From positions 1-50,468 of the forward strand of contig NZ_LDJP01000055.1 in NCBI RefSeq assembly GCF_001431505.1: a DNA stretch of 50,468 nt, read 5' to 3'. A model generated the notes under the pieces. That model saw only the letters and a program-made list of their open reading frames with translations, did not search any database and was not told where the DNA came from. This DNA comes from Stenotrophomonas daejeonensis. Its GTDB lineage: Bacteria; Pseudomonadota; Gammaproteobacteria; Xanthomonadales; Xanthomonadaceae. Each line of letters opens with the position of its first letter. The first letter of the stretch is position 1. Below, piece by piece: positions 9,331-19,700 of the stretch. Both the position numbers and the translations under genes were made by a program.

Positions 9331-10341
9331 TCACCTGGCCAGTTCGAACCGCACCTCGACGCGGCGGTTCGGCAACAGGCATTCCAGCAACGCCGCGCGC
9401 GGCTTGACGCCTTCGCACTGCTGCACCTGCTGGGTGTCGCCGCGGTACTCGTAGCGGATCTTGTCCGGGTCGATGCCGCGGCCGACCAGCAGTTCGCGCA
9501 CGGTCTGCGCACGGCGTTGCGACAGGCCCTGGTTGTAGTCGTAGCCACGGCCCTGCATGCGGTCGGCGTGGCCGACCAACGCGACGCCTTCCAGCGTCAG
9601 GTCCTCGTCCTTCAGGGTCGCCAGCGCACGGTCCACGCTTTCCAGCGAGTAGGTGCGGATGTCGCGGTACTGGTCGCGGTCGAACTCGAACAGCACGTTG
9701 GCGACCAGCGGGCCGACCGGCGCGACCGGCATGGCCGGGCCGGCGCCGCACTGGCGCGCCAGCGCCTCGGCGTCGTTGACCAGGTCCTCGGCTATCTGGA
9801 TGTAGGGCTTGGAATGCCGCCATTGCTGCTGGTTGAATTCGTTTCCAGCGTGCACCAGCTCGACCTCGCCGCAGGCCACCTTCTGCTGCGCGCATTCGAA
9901 GCCGGGGGTGCCGTGGATCGCGCGCAGGCGCTGCCACAGGTCGTCGCGCAGGTATTTGGCGCCGTTGACCAGCGGCGTGTCGGTGGGGATCGGCGCCACG
10001 CCGTTCTCCATGTCCACGATCAGCTTCTCCGACTCGGTCAGCGCTTCCTGCGGGAAGGCGCTGCGGTCGTTGCGGGTGTACTCGTGGAAGGACACGTCCA
10101 GCCAGCACTGCGCCTTGGCCATGCCGTAGTCGCGGATCGAGCGGCCGCCGTCGTTGAGCGCCTGGATCCGGCCCTGGGTGGTTTCGTAGCCCTGCAGGTC
10201 GGCGTGGATCGCCTCGTCGGTGATGCGCTTTTCCTGCGGGGTGAGCCGGGTCTGCTGGGCGCCGGCGGTGCCGACGGCGGCCAGGACGGCCGCGGCCAGC
10301 AGCGTGCGGGACAGGGTGGAACGGTTGTGCGGGAGTTTCAT
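9331..10341 (-). CDS. OmpA-family peptidoglycan-binding protein
   Basis: The product is 336 residues. It has a signal peptide (about 1-28, ending AGAQ), a middle region with no family match that contains two Cys-bearing segments, and a C-terminal OmpA-like domain (about 210-336). That domain shows FEFDRDQY, VGHADRMQGRGYDYNQGLS and the QRRAQTVRELL helix typical of domains that hold diaminopimelate in peptidoglycan. The ATG at 10341 starts the signal peptide. It is the last gene of a three-gene operon, 10 bases after the barrel gene, and probably ties the assembly to the cell wall from the periplasmic side (inference). It lacks the eight-strand N-terminal barrel of classical OmpA. Confidence 0.88.
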   Translation of the reverse strand: MKLPHNRSTLSRTLLAAAVLAAVGTAGAQQTRLTPQEKRITDEAIHADLQGYETTQGRIQALNDGGRSIRDYGMAKAQCWLDVSFHEYTRNDRSAFPQEALTESEKLIVDMENGVAPIPTDTPLVNGAKYLRDDLWQRLRAIHGTPGFECAQQKVACGEVELVHAGNEFNQQQWRHSKPYIQIAEDLVNDAEALARQCGAGPAMPVAPVGPLVANVLFEFDRDQYRDIRTYSLESVDRALATLKDEDLTLEGVALVGHADRMQGRGYDYNQGLSQRRAQTVRELLVGRGIDPDKIRYEYRGDTQQVQQCEGVKPRAALLECLLPNRRVEVRFELAR

Positions 10342-10351
10342 CGGGTCGTCC

Positions 10352-13300
10352 TCAGCGGGCCGGGTCGCGGTAGCGCGCCGGGTCACGGCGGAAAAGGTCT
10401 TCATCGAACTTGAAGCGCAGGCGCAGGAACGCGCCCTGCTGGGTGTACTCGTAGCCATTGAGGTCGCGGTCGCCGGCGAAGCCGGTCCAGTTGTAGCCGG
10501 CCGACAACCACAGGTTCTGCCGCAGCAGGCGGCCCACTTCCAGGCCGTAGGCGTACTGGTTGGCGCCCAGCTGCCCGCGGAAGGTGGAGCCGAGCACGCC
10601 GATGTCCCAGTTCTCGGTGATGTCGTAGACGATGCGGCCGGAGAACAGCATGGCGCGGAAGCTGCTGTTGACGCGGACGCCGTCGCCATAGGCGAACTGG
10701 TCGCGCTGCCACTTGCCGGCGATGCGCCCGGTCAGCCACCACGGCCGCGACGGGTGCCAGTCGGCATGGGTGGAGACGATGTGGGCGCGGGTGCGCACGT
10801 CCTGGCTGGTGCCGTTGACCACCTCGCCGTCGAGCAGGGTCAGGCCGCTTTCGTCGCGTTCGAGCTTGTACTCGTAGCGCATCAGCGCGTTGACCCGGTT
10901 GCGGTCGGTGTCGCGGTAGGCCAGGCCCAGCTGGAAGCGGTCCTGCAGCACGTCGCCGCGCTCTTCGTAGTTGGTCGCCAGCAGGTAGTTGCGGCCCAGC
11001 AGGGTCCAGTCGCGGCTCAACTTGCGCGCCACCATGAACTGCAGCAGCGTGGTGTCGAACGCCTCGTTGGCCTCGGTGTGCGGCACGTCCTCGGAGATGC
11101 GGTGCTCCACGCGCACCGCGCCGCGCCACAGCGGGTTGGCGCTGTAGTCCAGCGCCAGCGCCAGCGCGGTGCTGTCGCCGGTGTCGCCGGCGATCACGTT
11201 GACCCGCTCGGCCGAGCTGCTCAGGCGCAGGCCCTCGCGGACGTCCCAGTTGTTGCGGATGCCCGAGGCGGCCTGCACGTCGCGGCCGCTGACCGCGTCG
11301 CGCAGGCGGTATTCGCTGAACGCCTGGGTGTCGCGGATGTAGCTGCTGTCGATGCCGAACACCAAGGCATCCGCTTCGCGGTCGGTGGTGGTGATGCCAT
11401 AGGCGCTGGTCAGGCCGGTCTGCCTCTCGTAGCGGCCGTACAGGCGGCTGCGCTCGAAGGCCTGGTAGTCCACGCCGGCGGCGACGCGGTGGCGGTCCTC
11501 GCCGTTGACACTCTGCTCGACCTCAGCGCCGCCGCTGAACTTGTCGCTGAAGCGGTAGCCCAGGCCGATGCGGGCGCTGTCCGATTCCAGCTCGGTGCCC
11601 ACCGGCAGGTCGCTGGTGATGACGCTGCCCGAGGACGAGCCGTTGACGACCATCAGCCCGGTGGCCGGGTCCAGCGCCTGCTGGCCGTAGCCCAGCGCGC
11701 CGCCGCCACCGCCGGTGGCGAAGCCGCCGGTCAGGCCGCCCACCTGCCCGAACGGCGACCCCATCGACCACGGCGAGGTCACGCCGATGGTCTCGCGGAT
11801 GCTGCGCAGGCCGACGTCCACGGTCAGCCGCTCGGTGGCGCCCACGCGCACGCCGGCGCCGCCGGCATCGCGCTTGCCGCCGTCGGGGTTGCGGTCCTCG
11901 CTGCGCAGGGCTTCCACGTACAACTCCACGCGCGGGGTGAACGCATAGCTCAGCCGCGCGTTGTATTCACCGCGGCCACCGTACAGCGGCGAGGCCGGGT
12001 TGTTGAACGCGGGATCGGTGCGCGCGGCGAACAGACGGGCATCGAATTTGTCGCCTTCATGGGCGAACTCGACGCGCCATGCATCGCCTTCCACTTCGCC
12101 GCTGACGTCCTTCAATCCCTGCGAGGTGACCTGGTTCAGCGAGTTGGTGTTGACCTCGCTGCGGGTACGCGCGAACTCGGCCACGAACGCAGTGTTCGGG
12201 CCGAAACGGTAGCCGGCGTTGACGCCGCCCATCTTGAACTCGGCGTAGGGGTTGCGGTCCTCCACCGCCGAGGCACCCACTTCCAGCCTGTCGGTCAGCT
12301 TGAACTGGCCGTCGGCACCGACCACCCAGAACTTCTCGGTCTGCTGGTCCAGCTCGTAGGTGATGCGCAGCGACACCGGGTTGAGATCGCTGTCGAAGGA
12401 CGGCATGAACTGGTTGAGCAGGATGCGCCCGGAGAACGGCTCGAAGCTGTAGTCCACCAACCGCGCCAGCGGCCGCACCGAGACGATGCGGCTGGGCTGG
12501 TTGCGGTCGCGCACGATCACTTCCACCCGCTCGCTGCCTTCCAGCACCGCGTTGTTGCGCAGCGCGTACGGGCCGCTGCCCTGGCTGCGGAACTCCTCGA
12601 TGATCTGCCGCAGCGAATCCTCGATGGCGAAGACGTTGCTGCGCACGCGCTCGCTCTCGAAATGCCAGCCCAGGCCGGTGGCGGTGCGGTTGTAGGTGCT
12701 CAGACTGCGCTGCGGGATCGGCCCGCTGCCACCGATGCCGGTGCTCGTGGCCAGCGTGTCGCCGGTCTGGAAGTCGCCGTACAGCAGGTAGCTGCGCTTG
12801 TTGTCGATGCGCACGTACAGGCGCTCGGCCGAGCGCGCGTCGAAGCCGCGCAGCGACGAATCGCCGTATACCGGGTAGAACTCTTCCGGCTGGATGTCGC
12901 GCAGCAGGCGACCGCGCACGTCCTTGTCCGAGTCGTAGGCGGCGGTGAGCAGGTACTCGCCCTTGATCCGGCCCTTGACGAAGAACGCGGTGCGCGCCGA
13001 CGCATTCGCCTTGCCGTTGTTGAACTGCTTCTCCCAGCGGCGGATGTCGCGGTCGAACGCATCGTGGTGCTCGACCGGCGAGATCAGCCCGGCGTTGGAT
13101 TTGTTGCGGAAATTGACCACGCCCTCGACCAGGCCGGTGGCCAGCAGCTCGCGCATCTCCGGCAGGAAGCCGATCACGCCCTCGGCGCTTTGGCCGCCGG
13201 CGGTGATGCGCAGTACCACGTCCTGCGGCTCGTGCGGGGCCAGCAGGTCGAACTCGGCCACGCCGTCGTCCACCGCCAACTGCACGCCGGGGGTCACCTT

Positions 13301-13729
13301 GTCGGCATCGGCGGCGCCGGGGCCGAATTCGTCGGTGCGCGAACCCGGCAGGCGGATGCGGCCGCCGCTGTGCTCGATGGTCGCGTACGCGCGGCCGGCC
13401 AGCGGCTTGCCGTCGCCGTCGAGCAGCTGCACGCGCACGTGCACCGGGGTCTGGCCGTCGGCCGGTACGCCGTCGCGGTCCACGTCCACGCGGACCAGGT
13501 CCACGCCGTGGTTGAGGGCGTAATCGACGTTGCCGGAGCGGGTGGAGGTGGCTTCCGGCGCGGCATCCGCGCTCGCCGGCGAGCGCGGGTACAGCGTGGC
13601 GGCATCACCCAGCACCGGGGTGAAGCGGGTGCCGGTGCCGACGTTCTGGGCCAGCGCCGGCAGCGTCGCCACCAGCGCGCAGGCCAGCAGGCTCAGGCGC
13701 GGTGCGCGCAGGGAGTCGCGGCGGTTCAT
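10352..13729 (-). CDS. Large predicted outer-membrane barrel with N-terminal Ig/invasin-like region
   Basis: The 1,125-residue product starts with a signal peptide (1-28, ending LPALAQ). An Ig/invasin-like beta domain (about 75-185; VDLVRVDVDRDGVPADGQ and following) precedes a long region of alternating polar and hydrophobic strands (about 200-1125) rich in Tyr, Arg and Gly, as in outer-membrane beta-barrels. Motifs near residues 285-325 (PVYGDSSLRGFDARS, SYLLYGDF) recur in barrels encoded beside DUF11 proteins, as far as I recall. The last strand reads GAFLRLRFKFDEDLF, followed by a short basic tail. I see no TonB box and no plug domain. Its ATG overlaps the stop of the giant protein gene (ATGA, 13726-13729), so the two are translationally coupled. 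It may export or anchor that protein (inference). Confidence 0.8.
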   Translation of the reverse strand: MNRRDSLRAPRLSLLACALVATLPALAQNVGTGTRFTPVLGDAATLYPRSPASADAAPEATSTRSGNVDYALNHGVDLVRVDVDRDGVPADGQTPVHVRVQLLDGDGKPLAGRAYATIEHSGGRIRLPGSRTDEFGPGAADADKVTPGVQLAVDDGVAEFDLLAPHEPQDVVLRITAGGQSAEGVIGFLPEMRELLATGLVEGVVNFRNKSNAGLISPVEHHDAFDRDIRRWEKQFNNGKANASARTAFFVKGRIKGEYLLTAAYDSDKDVRGRLLRDIQPEEFYPVYGDSSLRGFDARSAERLYVRIDNKRSYLLYGDFQTGDTLATSTGIGGSGPIPQRSLSTYNRTATGLGWHFESERVRSNVFAIEDSLRQIIEEFRSQGSGPYALRNNAVLEGSERVEVIVRDRNQPSRIVSVRPLARLVDYSFEPFSGRILLNQFMPSFDSDLNPVSLRITYELDQQTEKFWVVGADGQFKLTDRLEVGASAVEDRNPYAEFKMGGVNAGYRFGPNTAFVAEFARTRSEVNTNSLNQVTSQGLKDVSGEVEGDAWRVEFAHEGDKFDARLFAARTDPAFNNPASPLYGGRGEYNARLSYAFTPRVELYVEALRSEDRNPDGGKRDAGGAGVRVGATERLTVDVGLRSIRETIGVTSPWSMGSPFGQVGGLTGGFATGGGGGALGYGQQALDPATGLMVVNGSSSGSVITSDLPVGTELESDSARIGLGYRFSDKFSGGAEVEQSVNGEDRHRVAAGVDYQAFERSRLYGRYERQTGLTSAYGITTTDREADALVFGIDSSYIRDTQAFSEYRLRDAVSGRDVQAASGIRNNWDVREGLRLSSSAERVNVIAGDTGDSTALALALDYSANPLWRGAVRVEHRISEDVPHTEANEAFDTTLLQFMVARKLSRDWTLLGRNYLLATNYEERGDVLQDRFQLGLAYRDTDRNRVNALMRYEYKLERDESGLTLLDGEVVNGTSQDVRTRAHIVSTHADWHPSRPWWLTGRIAGKWQRDQFAYGDGVRVNSSFRAMLFSGRIVYDITENWDIGVLGSTFRGQLGANQYAYGLEVGRLLRQNLWLSAGYNWTGFAGDRDLNGYEYTQQGAFLRLRFKFDEDLFRRDPARYRDPAR

Positions 13730-16700
13730 GGCTGCACCTCCTGCGCTGCCGATGTGGAGGGCGGGTTGGGTCTGGGTTCCACGATCGGTCTCTGGTTGGC
13801 CGAGTCCGTGGCCTGCTGCGGCGCACGGAGCGGCTTGCTTTCGAAACGCAGCTGCGACTGCCCGGCCTCGTTCTCCGGCGCGCGCACCTCGCCCTGCGTG
13901 CGGCGGGCCTTGACCTGCTCCAGCAGCGGGTTGGAACAGCTGCCCTCGACGAAGTCGGCGCGGTGCAGCTCGCCGTTCTTCAGGTCCAGGAACAGGCTGT
14001 CGGCATCGCCCAGGTTGCGGTTGCTGCTGGTGGTCAGGCGCGCGCCGACCGGCAGGGTGGACGGATCGACCTTCAGGGTGTGGCTCTGCGGGGGCAGGCC
14101 GCAGTAGCTGTACTTGCCCTCCGAGTCGGAGATCACCCAGGTGCCGTTGGAGAAGTACAGGCGCACGCCCGGGATACCCAGCTCCTCGGCGTCCTGCACG
14201 TGGTTGTTGTTGCAGTCCACGAACACCTTGCCCAGCACGCAGACCTCGTCGGTGAACACACCGCCGGTGACGCGCACGCGGTACTCGGCGCGGTTGGAGG
14301 GGATCGAACCCGGCACCGGGGCCAGGCTCACCGGGTCGATGCAGCCGCCGTCGATCGAGCAGCCGTGGGCCTGGGCGCGGTTGACGCCGTCGCCCTGCTG
14401 CGCGCCAACGCCGACCCGCACGCGGTAGGTCAGCACCAGCTGGCCGCCCACGTCGATCGGACCGAGGTCGAAGCCCAGGCGCGGGCCCGGCCTGCCCGAC
14501 GGGTCGGCCAGCGCGCGGCCGCCGATGCGGGCGGTGCCGTCGATGTAGGTGAAGCCGCGCGGCAGGGTGTCGACGATGTTCACCGTGGCCAGCGCGCTGC
14601 CGGCGGTCTGGCGCACGGTGATGGTGTACTGCACGGTGTCGCCGATCTCGGCGATGCGGCGGTCGCCGGTCTTGCTGATGACCAGGCCGGTGGCCTCGGC
14701 GGTGTCCAGCGGGATGTGGTTGTGGACGATGCCGGCGGTGGCCGAACCGGAGAACAGGGTCAGCCAGTACTGCGTGTCGGCGCCCACCGCACCGGTCGGC
14801 GCGGTCGCCTGCGGCTGCACCAGGTGGGTCGTGCCGGCGGCACCGGCCGGGGACAGCGAGCCCTCCTGCGGCGGGATCAGCGACGAGGCGAAGCGGTAGC
14901 CGCCCGGCGGCGTCACCGTCAGCCGGAACTCGCAGCGCGCCGGCGCGGCCGGGCCGAACACGAACTGGTAGTAGCCGTTGTTGCCGACCGTCATCGAGAT
15001 CGCGTTGCCTTCAACGGTGTAGCCACCGGCGCCGGCATTGAGGATCGCGGTCAGCGGGTCGTAGCCGTTGCACACGCCCACCGGCTGCAGGGTCACGATG
15101 GAGCCCGGCACCGGATCGCGGGTAACGGCGTCGTAAACCACGCCCGACGGGTCCACCGGCAGGCTCTGCTGCGGCAGGTGGTCGCCCGGCTTGAGCACCA
15201 CCTGCAGCTGGCTGTTGCCGTTCTCGCTGGTACGGCAGGCGCTGACGCCGCCATTGGCGATGGCGTTGTCGGCATCGCAGGAAGCACCGGTGCCGCCGGT
15301 GATCTCCTTGTTCACCGGCCATGCCCACAGCACACCCGAATTCGGGTCGCGGAACTGGATGTTCAACTTCACGCCGGGGATCATGTCGCCGAAGCGGTAG
15401 CTGCCGTCAGCCGCGGTGGTGGTGGTCTTTACCACCACGCCGGTGTCCGGGTCCACCAGCTCGACGATCCAGTCCTGCAGGCGCTCGTCGCCGCCGTCCA
15501 GCAGGGTGTCTTCGCTGCCGACGTCGAACCACACGGTGCCGCCCACCGAGGCGGCCAACTGCACTTCGTTCGGCACGCGGCAGGCGTTCTGGGTGATGCC
15601 GGCATCGCATACCGGCAGATCGGTCACGTCGCCGTCGAACGCGGTGCGCTCGGCCGGGGTCGGGGTGCGGAACTCGTTCTCGCCGCCGCCTTCGACCAGC
15701 ACCGCGTTGTTGACGGTGCCGGCCTTCGCGGCCACCTCGGAAACGTTCACGCTCACGGTGATTTCCGACGGCGAGGTCGCGCCGGCATTCACCACTTCCG
15801 AGCTGCGGCACTCGAAACGGGTTTCGCCCGCCGCGCCGGTGCAGGTCCAGCCGTTGCCGGCTGGGGTACCGGCCAGGGTCAGGCCGGCGGGCAGGCGGTC
15901 GCGCACCACGTATTCGCCCACCGACGGCTTCTGCCCGCCGTTGCGCACGCGGATCAGGTAGCTGCCGATGTTGTTGACGGTGAATTTGACCGTGGTCGAG
16001 GACTTGCTGACCAGCATGTCCGGCGAATCGCCGATCTCGCCGAAGTTGTTGTCGGTGGATTCATCGCCCGGCGCCAGCACGATGCCGGTGATCTCCGAAC
16101 TGGTCGGCGTCGGGTTGCTGCCGGTACCACCGGTGCTGCCGGCGGTGGTCTTGCCGTTGAGGGTTTCCGTCGGCTGGTCCGGCTCGGTCACGACGTAGGT
16201 GCCCGGGCGCAGGTTCGGGAACTCGTAGCTGCCATCCGGGTTGGTGGTCACGGTGGCATTGACCGGGTTGCCCAGGTCGTCGGTGCCGCTCAGGACCACG
16301 GTGACGCCGGCATAGCCGCCTTCGTCGCCCTGCTTGATGCCGTCGTCGTTGCTGTCGTTGTAGACGTAGCCGGAAATGCTGCCCGCCGGGATCTCGCCGA
16401 AATTGTTTTCGGTGGAGATCTCGTTCACCCCGACCGTGATCGTCTCGATCTTCGACGGCGTGTCGCCGGTCTGGCTGGGCATGCCGCCGGTGCTGCCTTC
16501 CACGGTCTTGCCGTCCAGCGTGCCCGGCGGCTGGTTCGGCTCGGTCACGGTGTAGGTGCCCGGCGGCAGTTCGATGAAGCTGTAGCTGCCATCCGGCTCG
16601 GTGGTCGTCCACAGCGAGATCGTGGTGCCGTCGATGGCGGTGCCTTCCAGCTCCACGCGCACGCCGCCGATGCCGGTTTCGTCCGGATCGACCACGCCGT

Positions 16701-19700
16701 CGTTGTCGCGGTCCAGCCATACCTTGCCGGTGATGCCGCTGCTGCGCGGGATCTCGCCGAACAGGTTGTCCACCGAGGCGCTGCCGGGGGTGGTCAGGTC
16801 GATGCCGGCAATTTCACTCGGCACCGTGGTCACCGGCGTGGCGGTGCCCGAGGAGGTGCCGCCGACCGTGCCGGCGGTGGTGATGCCGTTGGCGGTGCCG
16901 GTCGGCTGGTCCGGCTCGGTCACGGTATAGGTGCCCGGGCGCAGGCCCTCGAAGCTGAACTGCCCGTTGCCGTCGGTGGTGGTGCTCAGGCTCACCGTGG
17001 CGCCGGTGTCGTCGGTGCCGGTCAGCTCGATGGTCACCCCGGACAGCCCGGTTTCGCCGGCACCGGCCTGGTCGCCGTCGTTGTTGATGTCCAGGAACAC
17101 GGTGCCGGACACCGACACCGGCAGGGTCTCGCCGAAATCGTTCTGCACCGAGTGCTGGCCCGCGCCCAGCGCGATGCCTGACACCGCCGAAGGCGTGGTG
17201 GCGACCAGGGTGGCGGTGCCGGTGGGGGTGCCACCGATGTTGCCGGCCACGGTGGTGCCGTTGATCGTGGTGACGGGGCTGCCGCCCACGGTGACCACCG
17301 GTTGCGCCGCCTGCTCGGTGACGACGTAGGTGCCGGCCAACAGATCGTCGAAGCGGTAGTTGCCATTGGCGTCGGTGGTCACCGCGGCCACCGGGTTGCC
17401 CAGTGCATCCAGGGTACCGGCGGGCAGGTTGACGCTGACGTTGGCGATGCCGTTCTCGCCGGCATCGATCAGGCCGTTGTTGTTGGTGTCCAGCCACACG
17501 CGGCCGGCGATGGAACCGGCCAGTTCGCCGAAGTCGTTGCCGGTCGAACCGGCCGTCGGCAGGTTGGTGAGCTGGATGACGTTGGAATTGTGCTCCTGCC
17601 CGCTGAGCAGGCCGGTCGGCTGGGTCTGGGTGATGGTGTAGTCCAGGCCGGCCACCGCGCCGGGGTAGCTGTAACGACCATCGCTGCCGGTGGTGAGCCT
17701 CACCTCGATGTCGTCGGCGGTGCCGGCGATGCCGTCCAGGCCGGCGCTGGTGATGACGACCTCCACATCGGGGATGCCGACGTCGCCGGCATTCATGTCG
17801 CCGTTGTCGTCGCGGTCCAGGTAGACCGTGCCGGAAATGGCGGCAAGCGCGTCCTCGCCGAAGTTGTAGCCGGTGCCGTCCAGGCCCGCGGACAGGTCGA
17901 TGCCGCTGATGCGGTCGGTGGTCGCGTCTTCCGCCTCGGCCGTGCCGCCGCCGTTGCTGCCCACGGTGACCGCGCTCGGGCGGTTGATGTATTCGCCGCT
18001 GCCCGGCAGCACCTCGCGCAGGATGTAGGTCCGCAGCGGATCGAGGTTGTTGAACGTGTAGAGGCCCGAGCCATTGGTCGTGGCCGTGTCGACGACCGTG
18101 CCGGTGTCGGCGTCCAGCAGCTGGATTTCGGCACCGACGATGGGGTCTTCGCCCGGGTCGCGGACGTCGTTGTGGTTGCTGTCCACGTACACGTAGCCGG
18201 ACAGCGACGGGCGCTTCACCTCGGGGAAGTTGTAGCGCACGCCCGCGTCGTTGGCGCCGACATGGATGGCGGTATAGGTCGAATCCGCATCGCCGCTGGC
18301 GCCGGCGGCATAGTCGCCGTCCAGCGACCTGCCGCTGGTGGTATCGGTCGGCGGGTCGTCCGGGCCGTTGACGTAGGCGGCCGGCTGGATCTGGGTCAGC
18401 GTGTAGCCCGCCGCGTCGGCCGGCGACAGGTTGTTGAAGGTGTAGCTGCCGTCGGAGGCGGTCGTGGTCTGCAGGTAGCCGGTGGCGCCGCCCAGGACAT
18501 TGCCATAGGCATCCGTACCACTCAGGCGGATGACCACGCTCTGGACGCCGGTATCGGCCGCTTCTTTGGTGCCATTGCCATTGCTGCGGTTCTGGTCCCA
18601 GAACACCGTGCCGGCCAGCGAGGAACGGGTGACCTTGATCGCGGCGTCATCGCTGTCGTTGGCCGGATTGGGATCGACCATCTCGGTCCTGACCGTGGCC
18701 GTGTTGGTCTGGTCGCCCGCGCCCGGCCAGGTTTCCCAGCGTGCCGGGACGAGGATGCGCACCTTGCCGTCGATGGCGACATCGCCCACGTTGCAGGTGA
18801 TGGTCCTCGACCCACCGGTGGTCGGCGACGCCGGTGCCGGGCAGGTGCCGGTGCCGGTGGCGGTCTCGCCCTGGGTGGGGGTGCCCTTCTTCTCCCAGGT
18901 GATGGTACCGGCGATGACCATGCCCACCGGCAAGGTGTCGGTGATCACGGTACCGGTGCCGTTGAGCGGGCCGGGGTTGCTGCGGTTGAGCGACATGCTC
19001 GGCGCCGGGCCGTGGTTCTCGGCCTCGATGACCCACCAGAACGGCTGCCGCAACGCCACCTCGGTCGCCTCGGTCGCCGGCAATGCCGCCTCCGGGTCGG
19101 CGTCCGGCGCCGTCGAGAACACCTTCTTCTCCACGCCCATGTCGGCACGGGCAAGGATGGTGGTCTGTTCCTCGTCGCTGTAGATGCCCCCCGGAACCTG
19201 GGCTTCGTTCATGCTGACCGCGACGTAGTTGCGCGCGGTCTCGCCGGTGGGCGCCGGTGCGTCCAGGTACTTGTAGCGCAGGTAGATGTAGCTGCTCGCG
19301 TTCACGCCGATGATGCCGGCCTGGTTGCTGCCGCCAAAGCCCGCCCCCGGCACCTCGCAGCTGATGTCCAGGGACGGATCGCCCGGCTGGATGCCCGCAC
19401 CGGTAAACGGATTGGCGCTGTTGACGCTGCAGCCGACCATGCCGAAGGCCGCGGTCGGGCCGGTCAGGGTGCCCGGCGCCCAGCCGATGAACTGCACCTG
19501 CTTGCCCGCCGGGGCGCGGTACTGGTCCGAGATCGCCACGCCGGTGGCGATGGACGGCCCCGCATTGCGCACCGAGACGCGGTAGGTGACGAAGTTGTCG
19601 CCGCCCGGCTCGTAGCCCAGCGGATCCACGCCGGAGGTGAAGCTGCTGTCGCGGTCCACCTTCTCGACGAAGAGCTGCGCCGCGCCCGCATTGAACGTCA

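Noticed and set aside
16060..18650. Reading the repeat tract as an assembly artefact
   Set aside because: The modules differ in many positions and loop sequences, and the frame is kept throughout, so they look like real diverged repeats.
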